DNA from: Tsuneonella dongtanensis
GTDB lineage: Bacteria > Pseudomonadota > Alphaproteobacteria > Sphingomonadales > Sphingomonadaceae
Assembly: GCF_001698205.1 (NCBI RefSeq)
Contig: NZ_CP016591.1
Location: 930,001-994,000 of the forward strand
Direction: 5' to 3'
Length of the DNA: 64,000 bases
Shown here: one piece after another, positions 25,608 through 34,013 of the stretch
How the letters are laid out: each line of letters starts with the position of its first letter
How positions within the stretch are numbered: position 1 is the stretch's first letter
The notes under the pieces: generated by a model
Told to the model about the DNA's origin: nothing
The model's input: the letters and a program-made list of their open reading frames with translations, nothing else
Databases searched by the model: none
Translations under genes and position numbers: made by a program

Positions 25608-26381
25608 GTGCCGGATACCGCAAATGAAGACGTGCTGACCGAAGTCCGCGACGGCGTGCTGATCGTCACGATCAACCGCCCCGATGCGAAAAACGCGATG
25701 AACAAGGCCGCGGCCGAAGGAATTGCGGCGGCAATGGACCGGCTCGATTCCGAAGACGCGTTGCGCGTTGGCGTGCTGACGGGCGCCGGCGGCACGTTCT
25801 GCTCGGGCATGGATCTCAAGGGCTTCCTGCGCGGCGAATCCCCGGTGGTCGAAGGGCGCGGGTTCGGCGGGGTGGTGCAGGCACCGCCCAAGAAGCCGCT
25901 GATCGCGGCGGTCGAAGGCTATGCCCTTGCCGGCGGGCTCGAACTGATGATCGCCTGCGACCTCGTTGTGGCGAGCGCGGGCGCGAAATTCGGTATCCCC
26001 GAGGCCAAGCGCGGCCTCGTCGCCGCTGCCGGGGGTGTGATGATGCTGCCCGACCAGATCCCCGAGCGTATCGCTATGGAACTGGCCCTGACCGGCGACT
26101 TCATCGACGCCGCCCGCGCCTACGAACTGGGCCTGATCAACCGGGTGGTCGAAGGGTCGGCTCTCGACGGCGCGCTGGAACTCGCGGCGAAGATCGCCGC
26201 CAACGGGCCGCTTGCGGTGCGGGTGTCGAAGGCGATCGTCAAGGAATCCCGCGGCTGGCCGATGGACGAGCGCTACAAGCGCCAGGCCGAGCTGATCGCG
26301 CCCGTCTTCGTCAGCGAGGATGCGCGCGAAGGTGCGGCTGCCTTCGCCGAGAAGCGCGCGCCGAACTGGAAGGGCAAGTAG
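25608..26381 (+). CDS. Enoyl-CoA hydratase/isomerase (crotonase) family protein
   Basis: A 257-residue crotonase. It has LIVTINRPDAKNAMN near the N-terminus, the oxyanion-hole loops in FCSGMDLKGF and GYALAGGLELMIACDL, and KFGIPEAKRGLVAAAGG. The C-terminal NGPLAVRVSKAIVKES is also typical. GTG at 25608 follows GGGAG at 25596-25600 by 7 nt, which decides the start over an earlier in-frame codon. It sits 2 bp upstream of a CaiB-type gene, so the two form one unit for acyl-CoA processing. Hydratase versus isomerase activity is unresolved. Confidence 0.88.
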   Translation: MPDTANEDVLTEVRDGVLIVTINRPDAKNAMNKAAAEGIAAAMDRLDSEDALRVGVLTGAGGTFCSGMDLKGFLRGESPVVEGRGFGGVVQAPPKKPLIAAVEGYALAGGLELMIACDLVVASAGAKFGIPEAKRGLVAAAGGVMMLPDQIPERIAMELALTGDFIDAARAYELGLINRVVEGSALDGALELAAKIAANGPLAVRVSKAIVKESRGWPMDERYKRQAELIAPVFVSEDAREGAAAFAEKRAPNWKGK

Positions 26382-26383
26382 GC

Positions 26384-27532
26384 GTGGCCGGCCCCCTCGC
26401 AGGCATCCGCATCGTCGAGTTCGCGGGGATCGGCCCGGGGCCGTTCTGCGGAATGATGCTCGCCGACCACGGTGCCGAGGTAATCCGCATCGACCGCGCG
26501 TCCGGTTCGCGCGGCGGATCGCAGCCGGTCACCAGCAAGGACGTGCTCGCGCGCGGGCGCAAGTCGATTGCGATAAATCTCAAGAGTGCGGAGGGTGTCG
26601 CGCTCGCACGAAAGCTCTGCGGCAGCGCCGACGGGATCATCGAGGGCTTCCGTCCCGGGGTGATGGAGCGGCTGGGGCTTGGGCCGGACGAGCTGCTCGC
26701 CGACCACCCCAGGCTCGTCTACGGCCGGATGACCGGGTGGGGGCAGACGGGGCCCTATGCGCCGTGGGCCGGGCACGACATCAACTACATCGCGCTTGCC
26801 GGGGCGCTCGCGCATTTCGGGCGCGCGGGCGGCAAGCCGACCCCGCCGATCAACATGGTCGGCGATTTCGGCGGCGGCGGGATGATGCTCGCCTTCGGGA
26901 TGACCGCCGCGCTGCTCAACGTGGCGCGTGGGGGGCAGGGCCAGGTGATCGACTGCGCGATGACCGACGGCACCGCGGTGCTGATGAGCATGATGCACGG
27001 AATGAAGGCAATGGGCGTGTGGTCGGAGGAGCTGGGCGCCAACATGCTCGATACCGGTGCGCACTTCTACGACACCTACGAGACCGCCGACGGCAAGTTC
27101 GTGTCCATCGGCAGCATCGAGCCCCAGTTCTACGCGGAGCTGCGCCGGATCGCCGGGCTGGCCGAGGACACCGACTTCGATGCCCAGCACGATCGCAAGG
27201 GCTGGCCTGCGCTCAAGGACAAGCTCGCGGCCCTGTTCCGGACGAAAACCCGCGACGAGTGGGACGCCCTGATGGAACACACCGACGTCTGTTACGCCCC
27301 GGTACTGACCATGGGCGAGGCGGTGGAGCACCCGCACAACAAGGCGCGCGGGACGTTCGTGGACGTCGGCGGCGCGATGCAGCCCGCGCCCGCGCCAAGG
27401 TATTCGGGGACGGCGACCGCGACGCCCGAGCCCGCGCCGATGCCGGGCGACCAGACGGAAGAGGTGCTGGGGGCGCTGGGACTGGGGGCGGAGGAGATCG
27501 CGGGGCTGCGCGAGGCGGGAACGGTCGCGTGA
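26384..27532 (+). CDS. CaiB/BaiF (class III CoA-transferase / methylacyl-CoA racemase-like) protein
   Basis: A 382-residue family III enzyme starting with GTG. It has GIRIVEFAGIGPGPFCGMML, DHGAEVIRIDR, the RKSIAINLKS loop, GWGQTGPYA, and the catalytic-type Asp in MVGDFGGGGMML, then DCAMTDGTAVLM. The pattern GPGPFCGMML and the downstream GSIEPQFYAEL match alpha-methylacyl-CoA racemase-like members more than CaiB itself. It probably epimerises branched acyl-CoA substrates for beta-oxidation, together with the crotonase gene just upstream. Confidence 0.88.
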   Translation: MAGPLAGIRIVEFAGIGPGPFCGMMLADHGAEVIRIDRASGSRGGSQPVTSKDVLARGRKSIAINLKSAEGVALARKLCGSADGIIEGFRPGVMERLGLGPDELLADHPRLVYGRMTGWGQTGPYAPWAGHDINYIALAGALAHFGRAGGKPTPPINMVGDFGGGGMMLAFGMTAALLNVARGGQGQVIDCAMTDGTAVLMSMMHGMKAMGVWSEELGANMLDTGAHFYDTYETADGKFVSIGSIEPQFYAELRRIAGLAEDTDFDAQHDRKGWPALKDKLAALFRTKTRDEWDALMEHTDVCYAPVLTMGEAVEHPHNKARGTFVDVGGAMQPAPAPRYSGTATATPEPAPMPGDQTEEVLGALGLGAEEIAGLREAGTVA

Positions 27533-27559
27533 CGGCGTGACCGTGGGCCCAGCCCGCGA

Positions 27560-28255
27560 TCACGCGACCGCGAACACGAAGGCGTATACGCCATAGACGG
27601 TCGCCGTCGCCCCGATGGTCAGCGGGTGGACTCGGCGCAGCACCTTGAGATCGTAGATCCAGTGCGATGCGAGGATCGCGGTCCAGACGCTTCCGACCAC
27701 GATGATGAATACGGTATCGATACCGGTCGACAGGCCCGGAAAGAGGATGTCGAGCGCCCCCCCGAGCACGCGGAACAGGATCGGTGAAAGCGTGAGTATC
27801 GTGCCCAGCACGATGAGCCGTTTGTGCCAGGCGGCAACGAATCGCATTCGCCACGCGTAGACGAGTGCGATGGCGAAGATCGGCAGAACGATCCGGTTCG
27901 CAAGAACCGTCGCCTCCATCGATCCGAATCCCTCGAAGCCCGCGTAGAACAGGTAGGCGGTCGAAACGACCAGCCCTGCGCCGATGGCGAAAACGCAAGG
28001 CCCGACCTTCCTGTGCCGGGCCAGATTGGCCTTCCTTACGAAGTTCGCTTGCACAACCAACGCGGCCATCCACGCGAACGCGAACAGGCCATGTATCACC
28101 AGCCATGGATCGCTGTTGCTGCGCTGGCCGACATCGGTGACGAGATTGTCCGAGAAAGCGAGCAGTCCAAGGGCGAGCATGATGCCCGCCAGGATCGTGT
28201 AATAGCCGTTCGCGGGGCGCCGCGGCCTCGCTTCGGCGGTTTCAGTCTCCTGCAC
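27560..28255 (-). CDS. Multi-pass membrane protein of unknown function
   Basis: A 231-residue protein with about seven hydrophobic helices, including YTILAGIMLALGLLAFS, WLVIHGLFAFAWMAALVV and VFIIVVGSVWTAILASHWIY, with conserved-looking His in ARHRKVG and AWHKRL. The GTG at 28255, preceded by a GGGGGAG run at good spacing, is preferred to a longer frame with a low-complexity start. I do not recognise a specific family; helix-located His suggest possible haem or redox association, but that is weak. It converges with the CaiB gene; the two 3' ends form perfect 11-bp inverted arms (27522-27532 and 27560-27570). Confidence 0.7.
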   Translation of the reverse strand: MQETETAEARPRRPANGYYTILAGIMLALGLLAFSDNLVTDVGQRSNSDPWLVIHGLFAFAWMAALVVQANFVRKANLARHRKVGPCVFAIGAGLVVSTAYLFYAGFEGFGSMEATVLANRIVLPIFAIALVYAWRMRFVAAWHKRLIVLGTILTLSPILFRVLGGALDILFPGLSTGIDTVFIIVVGSVWTAILASHWIYDLKVLRRVHPLTIGATATVYGVYAFVFAVA

Positions 28256-28442
28256 GCGCGCTCCCCCCCCCCTACGTCGGCTTGCATGGCCTCGGTGCTC
28301 ATCGTGCAACAAGCGGCAGCTCAGGAAAACCGGCAAAATTCAGGCAGTAGGTCGTGCGCTGTCGATGCGGCACCAATGCATCTCCCATCCGTTCAGCATC
28401 CGATCCGCCTCCGCGCGGAAATCTCATCCGTCCGGAGCCACC

Positions 28443-29780
28443 ATGATCCCCGTTCTGTCCGAAGCCGCGACGATCGCCGCGCAGGCACCGCGGGTCGGGC
28501 AGCATTACTTCGAGCTGATGTTCGGGCTCGGCGCGCTGATCCTGTTCGTCGCCTGGGCCCCGCTCATCCTGAAGAAGCTGCCTCTGTCGCTGCCGATCAT
28601 CTGTGTCGGGATCGGGATCGCCGTGTTCTCGCTCGAGCCCTTCTCCGCCTGGGCGCCGCACCCCGACAAGACGCCCAAGCTGGTCGAGCGCGCGACCGAG
28701 CTGATCGTGATTGTTTCCCTCATGGGCGGCGGGCTGAAGATCGAGCGTGCGCTTAGCTGGCGGCGCTGGAACGTGACCTGGCGGCTGCTGGGCATCGCGA
28801 TGCCGATCACCATCGCGCTCGTCATGCTGCTCGGCCACACGCTGCTCGGGCTGGGGCTGGCGACGGCACTGCTTCTGGGCGGTTCGCTCGCGCCCACCGA
28901 TCCGGTGCTCGCGGGCGATGTCCAGATCGAACACGACGAGGAAGAGGATGAGGCCGAGGCCAAGTTCGCCCTGACGAGCGAGGCGGGTCTGAACGATGCG
29001 CTCGCGTTCCCCTTCGTGCACCTCGCCATCGCGATCGCCGCTGCCGGCGGGCTGACGCTGGATCTACTCGCCGACTGGGCCCTTAAGGACGTGCTGTGGA
29101 AGCTGTCGGTCGGCGCGCTGGTGGGGGCGGGGCTGGGATGGCTTGTGGGCTACATCATCTACCGCCTGCCTGGGGATACCTCGCTGTCTCGGACCGGTGA
29201 CGGGTTCATCGCGCTCGGCGCGACGCTGGTCGTCTATACCGTGACCGAATTCGTGCACGGGTACGGTTTCCTCGCGGTGTTCGTCGCGGGCCTGGCGATC
29301 CGTCGGGCATCGCAGGAGGATGATTTCAACCGCAAGCTGCACGATTTCGCCGACGAGTCCGAGCGGTTGATGATGATGCTGCTCCTGCTCCTGTTCGGCG
29401 GGATGATCGCGGGCGGGCTGCTGGCCGACATCGGCTGGGAGGAAGCGCTGTTCGCCGCCGTGATGCTGCTGGTGATCCGTCCGCTGGCGGGCTGGATCGG
29501 CCTTCTCGGAGTGAAGCGGCCGCCGCTGGAACTGGCGATCATCGCCTTCTTTGGCATCCGCGGGCTGGGGTCGGTCTACTACCTCAGCTACGGCTTCAAC
29601 CACGGCACCTTCGACTACGAATACAGCCTGTGGGGCACGCTCGGCCTGATCATCGCGGCATCGATCCTGATGCACGGCGTGCTGGTGACGCCCGCACTGA
29701 AGCGGCTCGGCGCGCATTACCGTTCAATCGGGATGCCGACGTCCGAAGCGGACGATACGGTTCCGACCATCAGGCGATGA
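28443..29780 (+). CDS. Cation:proton antiporter (CPA1 family)
   Basis: A 445-residue polytopic transporter with about 12 helices. GGSLAPTDPVLAGDVQIEHD holds the TDP motif typical of NhaP/CPA1 antiporters and is followed by an acidic loop (DEEEDEAEAK). SEAGLNDALAFPFVHL carries the ND pair of the ion site. AIIAFFGIRGLGSVYYL is the conserved late helix. It would exchange Na+ or K+ for H+ at the inner membrane. ATG at 28443 gives the natural N-terminal helix. It stands alone and converges with the hydrolase gene with an 11-bp overlap of 3' ends. Confidence 0.9.
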   Translation: MIPVLSEAATIAAQAPRVGQHYFELMFGLGALILFVAWAPLILKKLPLSLPIICVGIGIAVFSLEPFSAWAPHPDKTPKLVERATELIVIVSLMGGGLKIERALSWRRWNVTWRLLGIAMPITIALVMLLGHTLLGLGLATALLLGGSLAPTDPVLAGDVQIEHDEEEDEAEAKFALTSEAGLNDALAFPFVHLAIAIAAAGGLTLDLLADWALKDVLWKLSVGALVGAGLGWLVGYIIYRLPGDTSLSRTGDGFIALGATLVVYTVTEFVHGYGFLAVFVAGLAIRRASQEDDFNRKLHDFADESERLMMMLLLLLFGGMIAGGLLADIGWEEALFAAVMLLVIRPLAGWIGLLGVKRPPLELAIIAFFGIRGLGSVYYLSYGFNHGTFDYEYSLWGTLGLIIAASILMHGVLVTPALKRLGAHYRSIGMPTSEADDTVPTIRR

Positions 29781-30645
29781 AGGCGCCGACCTCCGCCACG
29801 AAATCCTCGAACCGGTCGTGGTGTACCCAGTGCCCTGCGCGCTCGTATTCGCTGACCTTCACGTTGGGGCCGAAGTGCGCCAGCCGCCCGTCCTTTTCCG
29901 GGTTGCTGGCCCACGAATCCGCACCGTAGATCATCAGCGTGGGGCACGTAATCGCGGCCCATAGCGCGTGTTGCCCCTTCGTGGGCACGTCGTCGGGCGG
30001 CCAGGCGTGGAGGTGGGGGTCGAACTTCCAGCTGAAGGTTCCGTCCTCGTTGCGCATGACCGCGTGCAGGGTGAGGTGGCGCGCCTGTTCGGCACTCAGG
30101 TAACTGTTCGCCTCGCGCATGCGCTGAAGGCAGTCCTCGAAGGTCGCGTACTTGCGCACCGAGCGCGACGAAGCCTCACGCTTCTTGTCGATCCAGCTTG
30201 TCCACAGGCCGCCGTAGGGCCGCTCGCGGCGCTGGGCGATCATCTTGGGGCTGGGACCGAGGCCCTCGATCGTCACCAGCTTGCGGACGTTGTCGGGATA
30301 GAGCCCGGTGTACCGGGTGGCGATATTGCCGCCGAGCGAATGCGCGACGATCGTCACCGGGGCGAGGCCGAGCTGGTGGATCAGCTGGGCGAGGTCGTAG
30401 ACATAGCCCATCGTCGAATAGACGCCGTTGTTGTTCCATTCGCTGTCGCCATGGCCGCGCAGGTCGGGGCAGATCACGTGCCAGTCCTTGCGGAAGCGCT
30501 CGGCCGTCCAGTCCCAGTTGCGGCAGTGGTCGCGCCCGCCGTGCAGCAGGATCAGCGGCGGCGCGTCCGGGTTGCCCCAGTCGGCGTAGTGCAGCTTGGT
30601 ACGCTGCGAGATGTAGCTCTGGCTTGTCGGTCCCTGCTCGATCAT
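29770..30645 (-). CDS. Alpha/beta hydrolase
   Basis: A 291-residue alpha/beta-hydrolase with the oxyanion segment ILLHGGRDHCRNWD, CPDLRGHGDSEW, the nucleophile elbow VAHSLGGN (Ser), the acid in MIYGADSWAS and the catalytic His in ERAGHWVHHDRF. The order is standard for esterases, thioesterases and C-C hydrolases. ATG at 30645 is chosen over a longer frame. It is divergent from the acyl-CoA dehydrogenase, and the region between holds a LiuR-like motif, so a substrate in fatty-acid or branched-chain breakdown is likely but not certain. Confidence 0.87.
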   Translation of the reverse strand: MIEQGPTSQSYISQRTKLHYADWGNPDAPPLILLHGGRDHCRNWDWTAERFRKDWHVICPDLRGHGDSEWNNNGVYSTMGYVYDLAQLIHQLGLAPVTIVAHSLGGNIATRYTGLYPDNVRKLVTIEGLGPSPKMIAQRRERPYGGLWTSWIDKKREASSRSVRKYATFEDCLQRMREANSYLSAEQARHLTLHAVMRNEDGTFSWKFDPHLHAWPPDDVPTKGQHALWAAITCPTLMIYGADSWASNPEKDGRLAHFGPNVKVSEYERAGHWVHHDRFEDFVAEVGAFIA

Positions 30646-30652
30646 CGTTGCC

Positions 30653-30669
30653 CTTAACGTAAGCGTCAA
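30653..30669. promoter_or_regulatory. Candidate LiuR-like (MerR family) operator, site 2
   Basis: CTTAACGTAAGCGTCAA, whose reverse complement is TTGACGCTTACGTTAAG, lies 8 bp upstream of the hydrolase ATG and between it and the divergent acyl-CoA dehydrogenase. It shares TGACG-N4-CGT(A/T)A with the sites at 25539 and 51081. The very short distance to the hydrolase start would place it in the leader or over the transcription start. Motif-based only. Confidence 0.55.
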
Positions 30670-30737
30670 AATCCGTTGCGGATTGCTACCCGCCTGATAC
30701 GCTCGCGTGAACCATAGAATCACGGAGAGAGCCAGTC

Positions 30738-31901
30738 ATGCCTGTCGTCGACGTTCCCGATCCCGCTTTCATGGAAGACGAGGAGATTGCGATCTTCCGC
30801 GATGCCGTCGGCAAGTTCTACGAACAGCACGCCCCGCAGAAACGAGTCGAGAAATGGCGCGAGGACGGGCAGGTCGAAGCCGAATTCTGGCGCGAGGCGG
30901 GCGAGGCGGGCCTGCTCGGCATGACCGTGCCGGTCGAATACGGCGGCCACGGTGGCGATTTCCGCCACGACCTCGTGGTGCTCGAACAGCAGGCGGCCAA
31001 GGGCGTCGACGGGTTCGCCGCCAGCTTACACAACGTGATCATCCTGCCCTACGTCGTGCGCCACGGCACCGAGGAGCAGAAGAAGAAGTGGCTGCCCAGG
31101 CTGGTCTCGGGCGAGCTCATCAGCGCGATCGCGATGACCGAGCCGGGCGCAGGGTCGGACCTCCAGAACATCACCACGACCGCGATCAAGGACGGCAACG
31201 GCTATCGCCTCAACGGCGCGAAGACGTTCATCTCGTCGGGCCAGCTCGCCAACTTCATCATCGTGGTCGCCAAGACCGATCCCAAGGAAGGCGCCAAGGG
31301 CATCAGCCTTATGTGCCTCGAAACCGAGGGCGCGGAAGGATTCCGCCGCGGCAAGAAGCTCGACAAGATCGGGCAGGACGCGGCCGATACCTCCGAACTG
31401 TTCTTCGACGACGTCTTCATCCCGGGCGACAACGTGCTGGGCGGGGTCGAGGGGCGCGGGTTCTACCAGCTCATGGGCGAACTGCCGCAGGAGCGGCTGG
31501 TGATCGCCATCGGCGCGATGACCACCATCGAGAAGGCGCTCGACACCACGGTCGAGTACGTCAAGCAGAGGAAGGCCTTCGGCAAGACCATCTGGGACTT
31601 CCAGAATACGCAGTTCGTCCTCGCCGACCTCAAGGCAAAGGCGACCGCCGCCAAGGTCTTCGTCAACGACTGCATCGAAAAGGTGCTGAAGGGCGAGCTC
31701 GACGTCACCACCGCCTCGATCGCCAAGTACTGGGTGACCGAGCTGCAGGGCGAGGTGGTCGACAAGTGCCTCCAGTTCCACGGTGGCTGGGGCTACATCA
31801 ACGAATACGCGATCGCGAAGATGTACCGCGACAGCCGCATCACCCGCATCTTCGGCGGATCGAACGAGATCATGAAGATGCTCATCGCGAGGTCGATGTG
31901 A
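30738..31901 (+). CDS. Acyl-CoA dehydrogenase (LCAD-like)
   Basis: A 387-residue flavoprotein with AIAMTEPGAGSDLQNI (FAD/substrate loop), the C-terminal HGGWGYINEYAIAKMYRDSR and ITRIFGGSNEIMKMLIAR. The usual catalytic Glu of short/medium-chain enzymes (YEG) is Gly here. As in long-chain acyl-CoA dehydrogenases, Glu in GELPQERLVIAIGAM is the likely base. So it probably acts on long-chain or branched acyl-CoA. It overlaps the DECR-like SDR (ATGTGA) and is divergent from the hydrolase. Confidence 0.92.
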   Translation: MPVVDVPDPAFMEDEEIAIFRDAVGKFYEQHAPQKRVEKWREDGQVEAEFWREAGEAGLLGMTVPVEYGGHGGDFRHDLVVLEQQAAKGVDGFAASLHNVIILPYVVRHGTEEQKKKWLPRLVSGELISAIAMTEPGAGSDLQNITTTAIKDGNGYRLNGAKTFISSGQLANFIIVVAKTDPKEGAKGISLMCLETEGAEGFRRGKKLDKIGQDAADTSELFFDDVFIPGDNVLGGVEGRGFYQLMGELPQERLVIAIGAMTTIEKALDTTVEYVKQRKAFGKTIWDFQNTQFVLADLKAKATAAKVFVNDCIEKVLKGELDVTTASIAKYWVTELQGEVVDKCLQFHGGWGYINEYAIAKMYRDSRITRIFGGSNEIMKMLIARSM

Positions 31902-32695
31902 GCGGCGGCTCGGCGTTCCGCGACGGCCTGCTCGAAGGCAAGGTCGCGTTCGTCGCCGGCGGCACCAGCGGGATCAACCTCGGCATCGCCAAGCGGTTCG
32001 CGTCGCTGGGAGCGCACGTCGCAGTGTGCGGGCGCGATCCGGACAAGGCCGTGCGCGCCGCCGAGGCGATCGGACACCACGCGATGGGCCTGAGCGCCGA
32101 CGTACGCGATTATGCCGCGATCCGCGGTGCGCTCGAGCAGGTCAGCGATCGCTTCGGTCCGCTCGACATCGTCGTTGCGGGCGCGGCGGGCAACTTCCTC
32201 GCGCCGGCGCTCGGCATGTCGGCCAATGCGTTCAAGACGGTGGTCGACATCGACCTGCTGGGCACCTTCAATACTTTCCGCGCGTCCCACGACCTGCTGG
32301 CCAAGCCGGCCAGCCTGATCGCGATCACTGCGGGACAGGCCGAGCAGGCGATGGCGCTGCAGGTGCACGCCTGCGCGGCCAAGGCCGGGGTCAATCAGGT
32401 CATCCGCACGCTGGCGATCGAATGGGGACCCGACGTGCGCGTCAACGGCATCTCGCCGGGACCCATCGACGGGACTGAAGGGATGGCGCGCCTCGCCCCC
32501 AACCCCGCACTGCGGCAGGCGAGCGAGCATCGCATCCCGCTCAAGCGGTGGGGTGAGATCGACGAGATCGCCGAGGCCGCGGTTTTCCTCTCGTCTCCGT
32601 CGGCGGCCTACATCACCGGCACGATCCTCGACGTCGACGGGGGCAGCAGCGTGGGCGATGCGGGCCGCATGGATATCGCCAAGGGCCTCGTCTGA
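31898..32695 (+). CDS. SDR family protein, 2,4-dienoyl-CoA reductase-like
   Basis: A 265-residue short-chain dehydrogenase. It has the nucleotide loop VAGGTSGINLGIAKRF, VAGAAGNFLAPALGM where NAG is expected, and LQVHACAAKAGVNQVIRTLA. The catalytic Tyr of YxxxK is replaced (H-A-C-A-A-K), as in peroxisomal-type 2,4-dienoyl-CoA reductases; ISPGPIDGTEGMARL also matches that group. It would reduce 2,4-dienoyl-CoA esters with NADPH during breakdown of unsaturated acids, fitting the coupled acyl-CoA dehydrogenase (overlap ATGTGA, GTG start). It converges with the MgtC gene 6 bp away. Confidence 0.85.
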   Translation: MSGGSAFRDGLLEGKVAFVAGGTSGINLGIAKRFASLGAHVAVCGRDPDKAVRAAEAIGHHAMGLSADVRDYAAIRGALEQVSDRFGPLDIVVAGAAGNFLAPALGMSANAFKTVVDIDLLGTFNTFRASHDLLAKPASLIAITAGQAEQAMALQVHACAAKAGVNQVIRTLAIEWGPDVRVNGISPGPIDGTEGMARLAPNPALRQASEHRIPLKRWGEIDEIAEAAVFLSSPSAAYITGTILDVDGGSSVGDAGRMDIAKGLV

Positions 32696-32701
32696 CCAAT
32701 C

Positions 32702-33172
32702 TCAGTCGGTCACGTCCTCGCCGGGAAAGAACTGCCGCTCGACCACACGCAGAAGGGTGAGCATCACCACCGAGATCACCGAGCCGATGACCACAAGCGG
32801 CCACAGCGCCGCGCCGCAGGCGATCCCGATGACGGCTGCCAGCCAGAGGTGCGCAGCGGTGGTCAGGTTTTTCACCGAGCCCTTGCTGAATACGATCAAA
32901 CCTGCACCGATGATGCCGATGAACGCGCCGGTGGCCTCGAAAATGCGCAGCGGGTCCATCCGCTGGCCGTCGAGCTGCGTGTAGAGCGCAAGGATCGAGA
33001 CGGTCATGATCGCTGCTGAAAAGCAGATCAGTCCGTGGGTACGCATGCCGGCCGCCAGCCCGCGAAGCTCGCGATCCAGTCCCAGCAGTAGTCCGAGGAT
33101 CGCGGCTATGCCAAGTCGCGCCAGCAGGTCGTAATCGATCCAGTGAGCCAGGATCGGCGCGTTGAGTTCCAT
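32702..33172 (-). CDS. MgtC/SapB family membrane protein
   Basis: A 156-residue protein with about four helices and the family signature LGLDRELRGLAAGMRTHGLI near residues 30-49, then GAFIGIIGAGLIVFSKGSVKNLTTAAHLWLAA-type sequence continuing to a C-terminal cytoplasmic end. MgtC-like proteins modulate membrane energetics and Mg2+ or acid adaptation; many environmental members are uncharacterised. It is divergent from the DUF2721 gene (87 bp apart). Confidence 0.9.
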   Translation of the reverse strand: MELNAPILAHWIDYDLLARLGIAAILGLLLGLDRELRGLAAGMRTHGLICFSAAIMTVSILALYTQLDGQRMDPLRIFEATGAFIGIIGAGLIVFSKGSVKNLTTAAHLWLAAVIGIACGAALWPLVVIGSVISVVMLTLLRVVERQFFPGEDVTD

Positions 33173-33259
33173 CGTCCCTCGTGGTCCAAAGCCTGCCGTT
33201 TCAGCGCTTCAAGTCGCAATTTGTTTCCAGCGATGGCGGGCACGCCTATCTCCCGGTGC

Positions 33260-33700
33260 ATGATTGCGCAGACCATCCAGCTGGCGCTCGCCCCGGTGTT
33301 CGTACTGGTGGCGATCGGCAACATCATGAACCTGCTCTCGACACGGCTCGGCCGGGTCGTCGACCGCAGCCGTGCGCTGCAGGGACGCCATGGCGAAACG
33401 GAAGGGATGGACCACGACATGGTCGTGCGCGAAATTCGCATCGTCGACCGTCGTATCCACCTGATCGGCCGGGCATTGCGGATGCTCGTCACCAGCGGCC
33501 TTGCGACCGGGATCACCGTCGCGGTGCTGTTCCTCGAGGAATTGTTCGCGGTGAACCTGCAGCGCGTCGCCGCCGGGACGTTCCTGCTCGCGGTAGTGCT
33601 GATGATGTGGGCGCTGGTGCTGTTCCTGCGCGAGACGCAGGCCGCGTCCGAAGCCTTGCGGATTCCAGAGGAATTCCTCGAGCGCGAGCGGCGGCTCTAG
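33260..33700 (+). CDS. DUF2721 family membrane protein
   Basis: A 146-residue protein with three hydrophobic helices: IQLALAPVFVLVAIGNIMNL, LVTSGLATGITVAVLFLEEL, and AGTFLLAVVLMMWALVLFL. Between the first two is a charged loop with RLGRVVDRSRALQ and IRIVDRRIHLIGRAL. This arrangement is the DUF2721 layout; the role is unknown. ATG at 33260 is used because an earlier frame would add about 39 unrelated residues. It converges with the polyhydroxyalkanoate-related gene. Confidence 0.85.
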   Translation: MIAQTIQLALAPVFVLVAIGNIMNLLSTRLGRVVDRSRALQGRHGETEGMDHDMVVREIRIVDRRIHLIGRALRMLVTSGLATGITVAVLFLEELFAVNLQRVAAGTFLLAVVLMMWALVLFLRETQAASEALRIPEEFLERERRL

Positions 33701-33707
33701 GCCGCCG

Positions 33708-34013
33708 TCAGGGCTTGGGCGGCGCCAGTAGCTTGTCGCCCTGGCTCCGGATCGCCCCGGCGATCATCGGCTCGACGAAGGCGAGTGCGGGCGGCAGGTC
33801 GACGTTGAGCACGACCTGGCCCGGTTCGAGATCGACGTTGGCGCGCAGGGACTGGCCCATCGCACCGATATCCATCGTCATCCGGTCCTCGCTCGGCCAG
33901 GCGGTCGTAACGACTCCGCCACCGGGAATGCTGTCGCCGATCGACGCCGTGTTCGCCTTCATCCGGCGGCGCACTTCGTCGTTGTCGAGCTGGTGGGGAA
34001 TGGCGACGCGCAT
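33708..34013 (-). CDS. Polyhydroxyalkanoic acid system family protein
   Basis: A 101-residue protein (MRVAIPHQLDNDEVRRRMKA) matching the PHA_gran_rgn family. WPSEDRMTMDIGAMGQSLRA and LEPGQVVLNVDLPPALAF are consistent with that fold, and the C-terminus LLAPPKP is Pro-rich. Family members are placed in PHA granule systems by association only, and no phaC or phasin is here. It overlaps the xpaC-like stop by one base (TGATG) and is the last gene of the telA-xpaC operon. Confidence 0.75.
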   Translation of the reverse strand: MRVAIPHQLDNDEVRRRMKANTASIGDSIPGGGVVTTAWPSEDRMTMDIGAMGQSLRANVDLEPGQVVLNVDLPPALAFVEPMIAGAIRSQGDKLLAPPKP

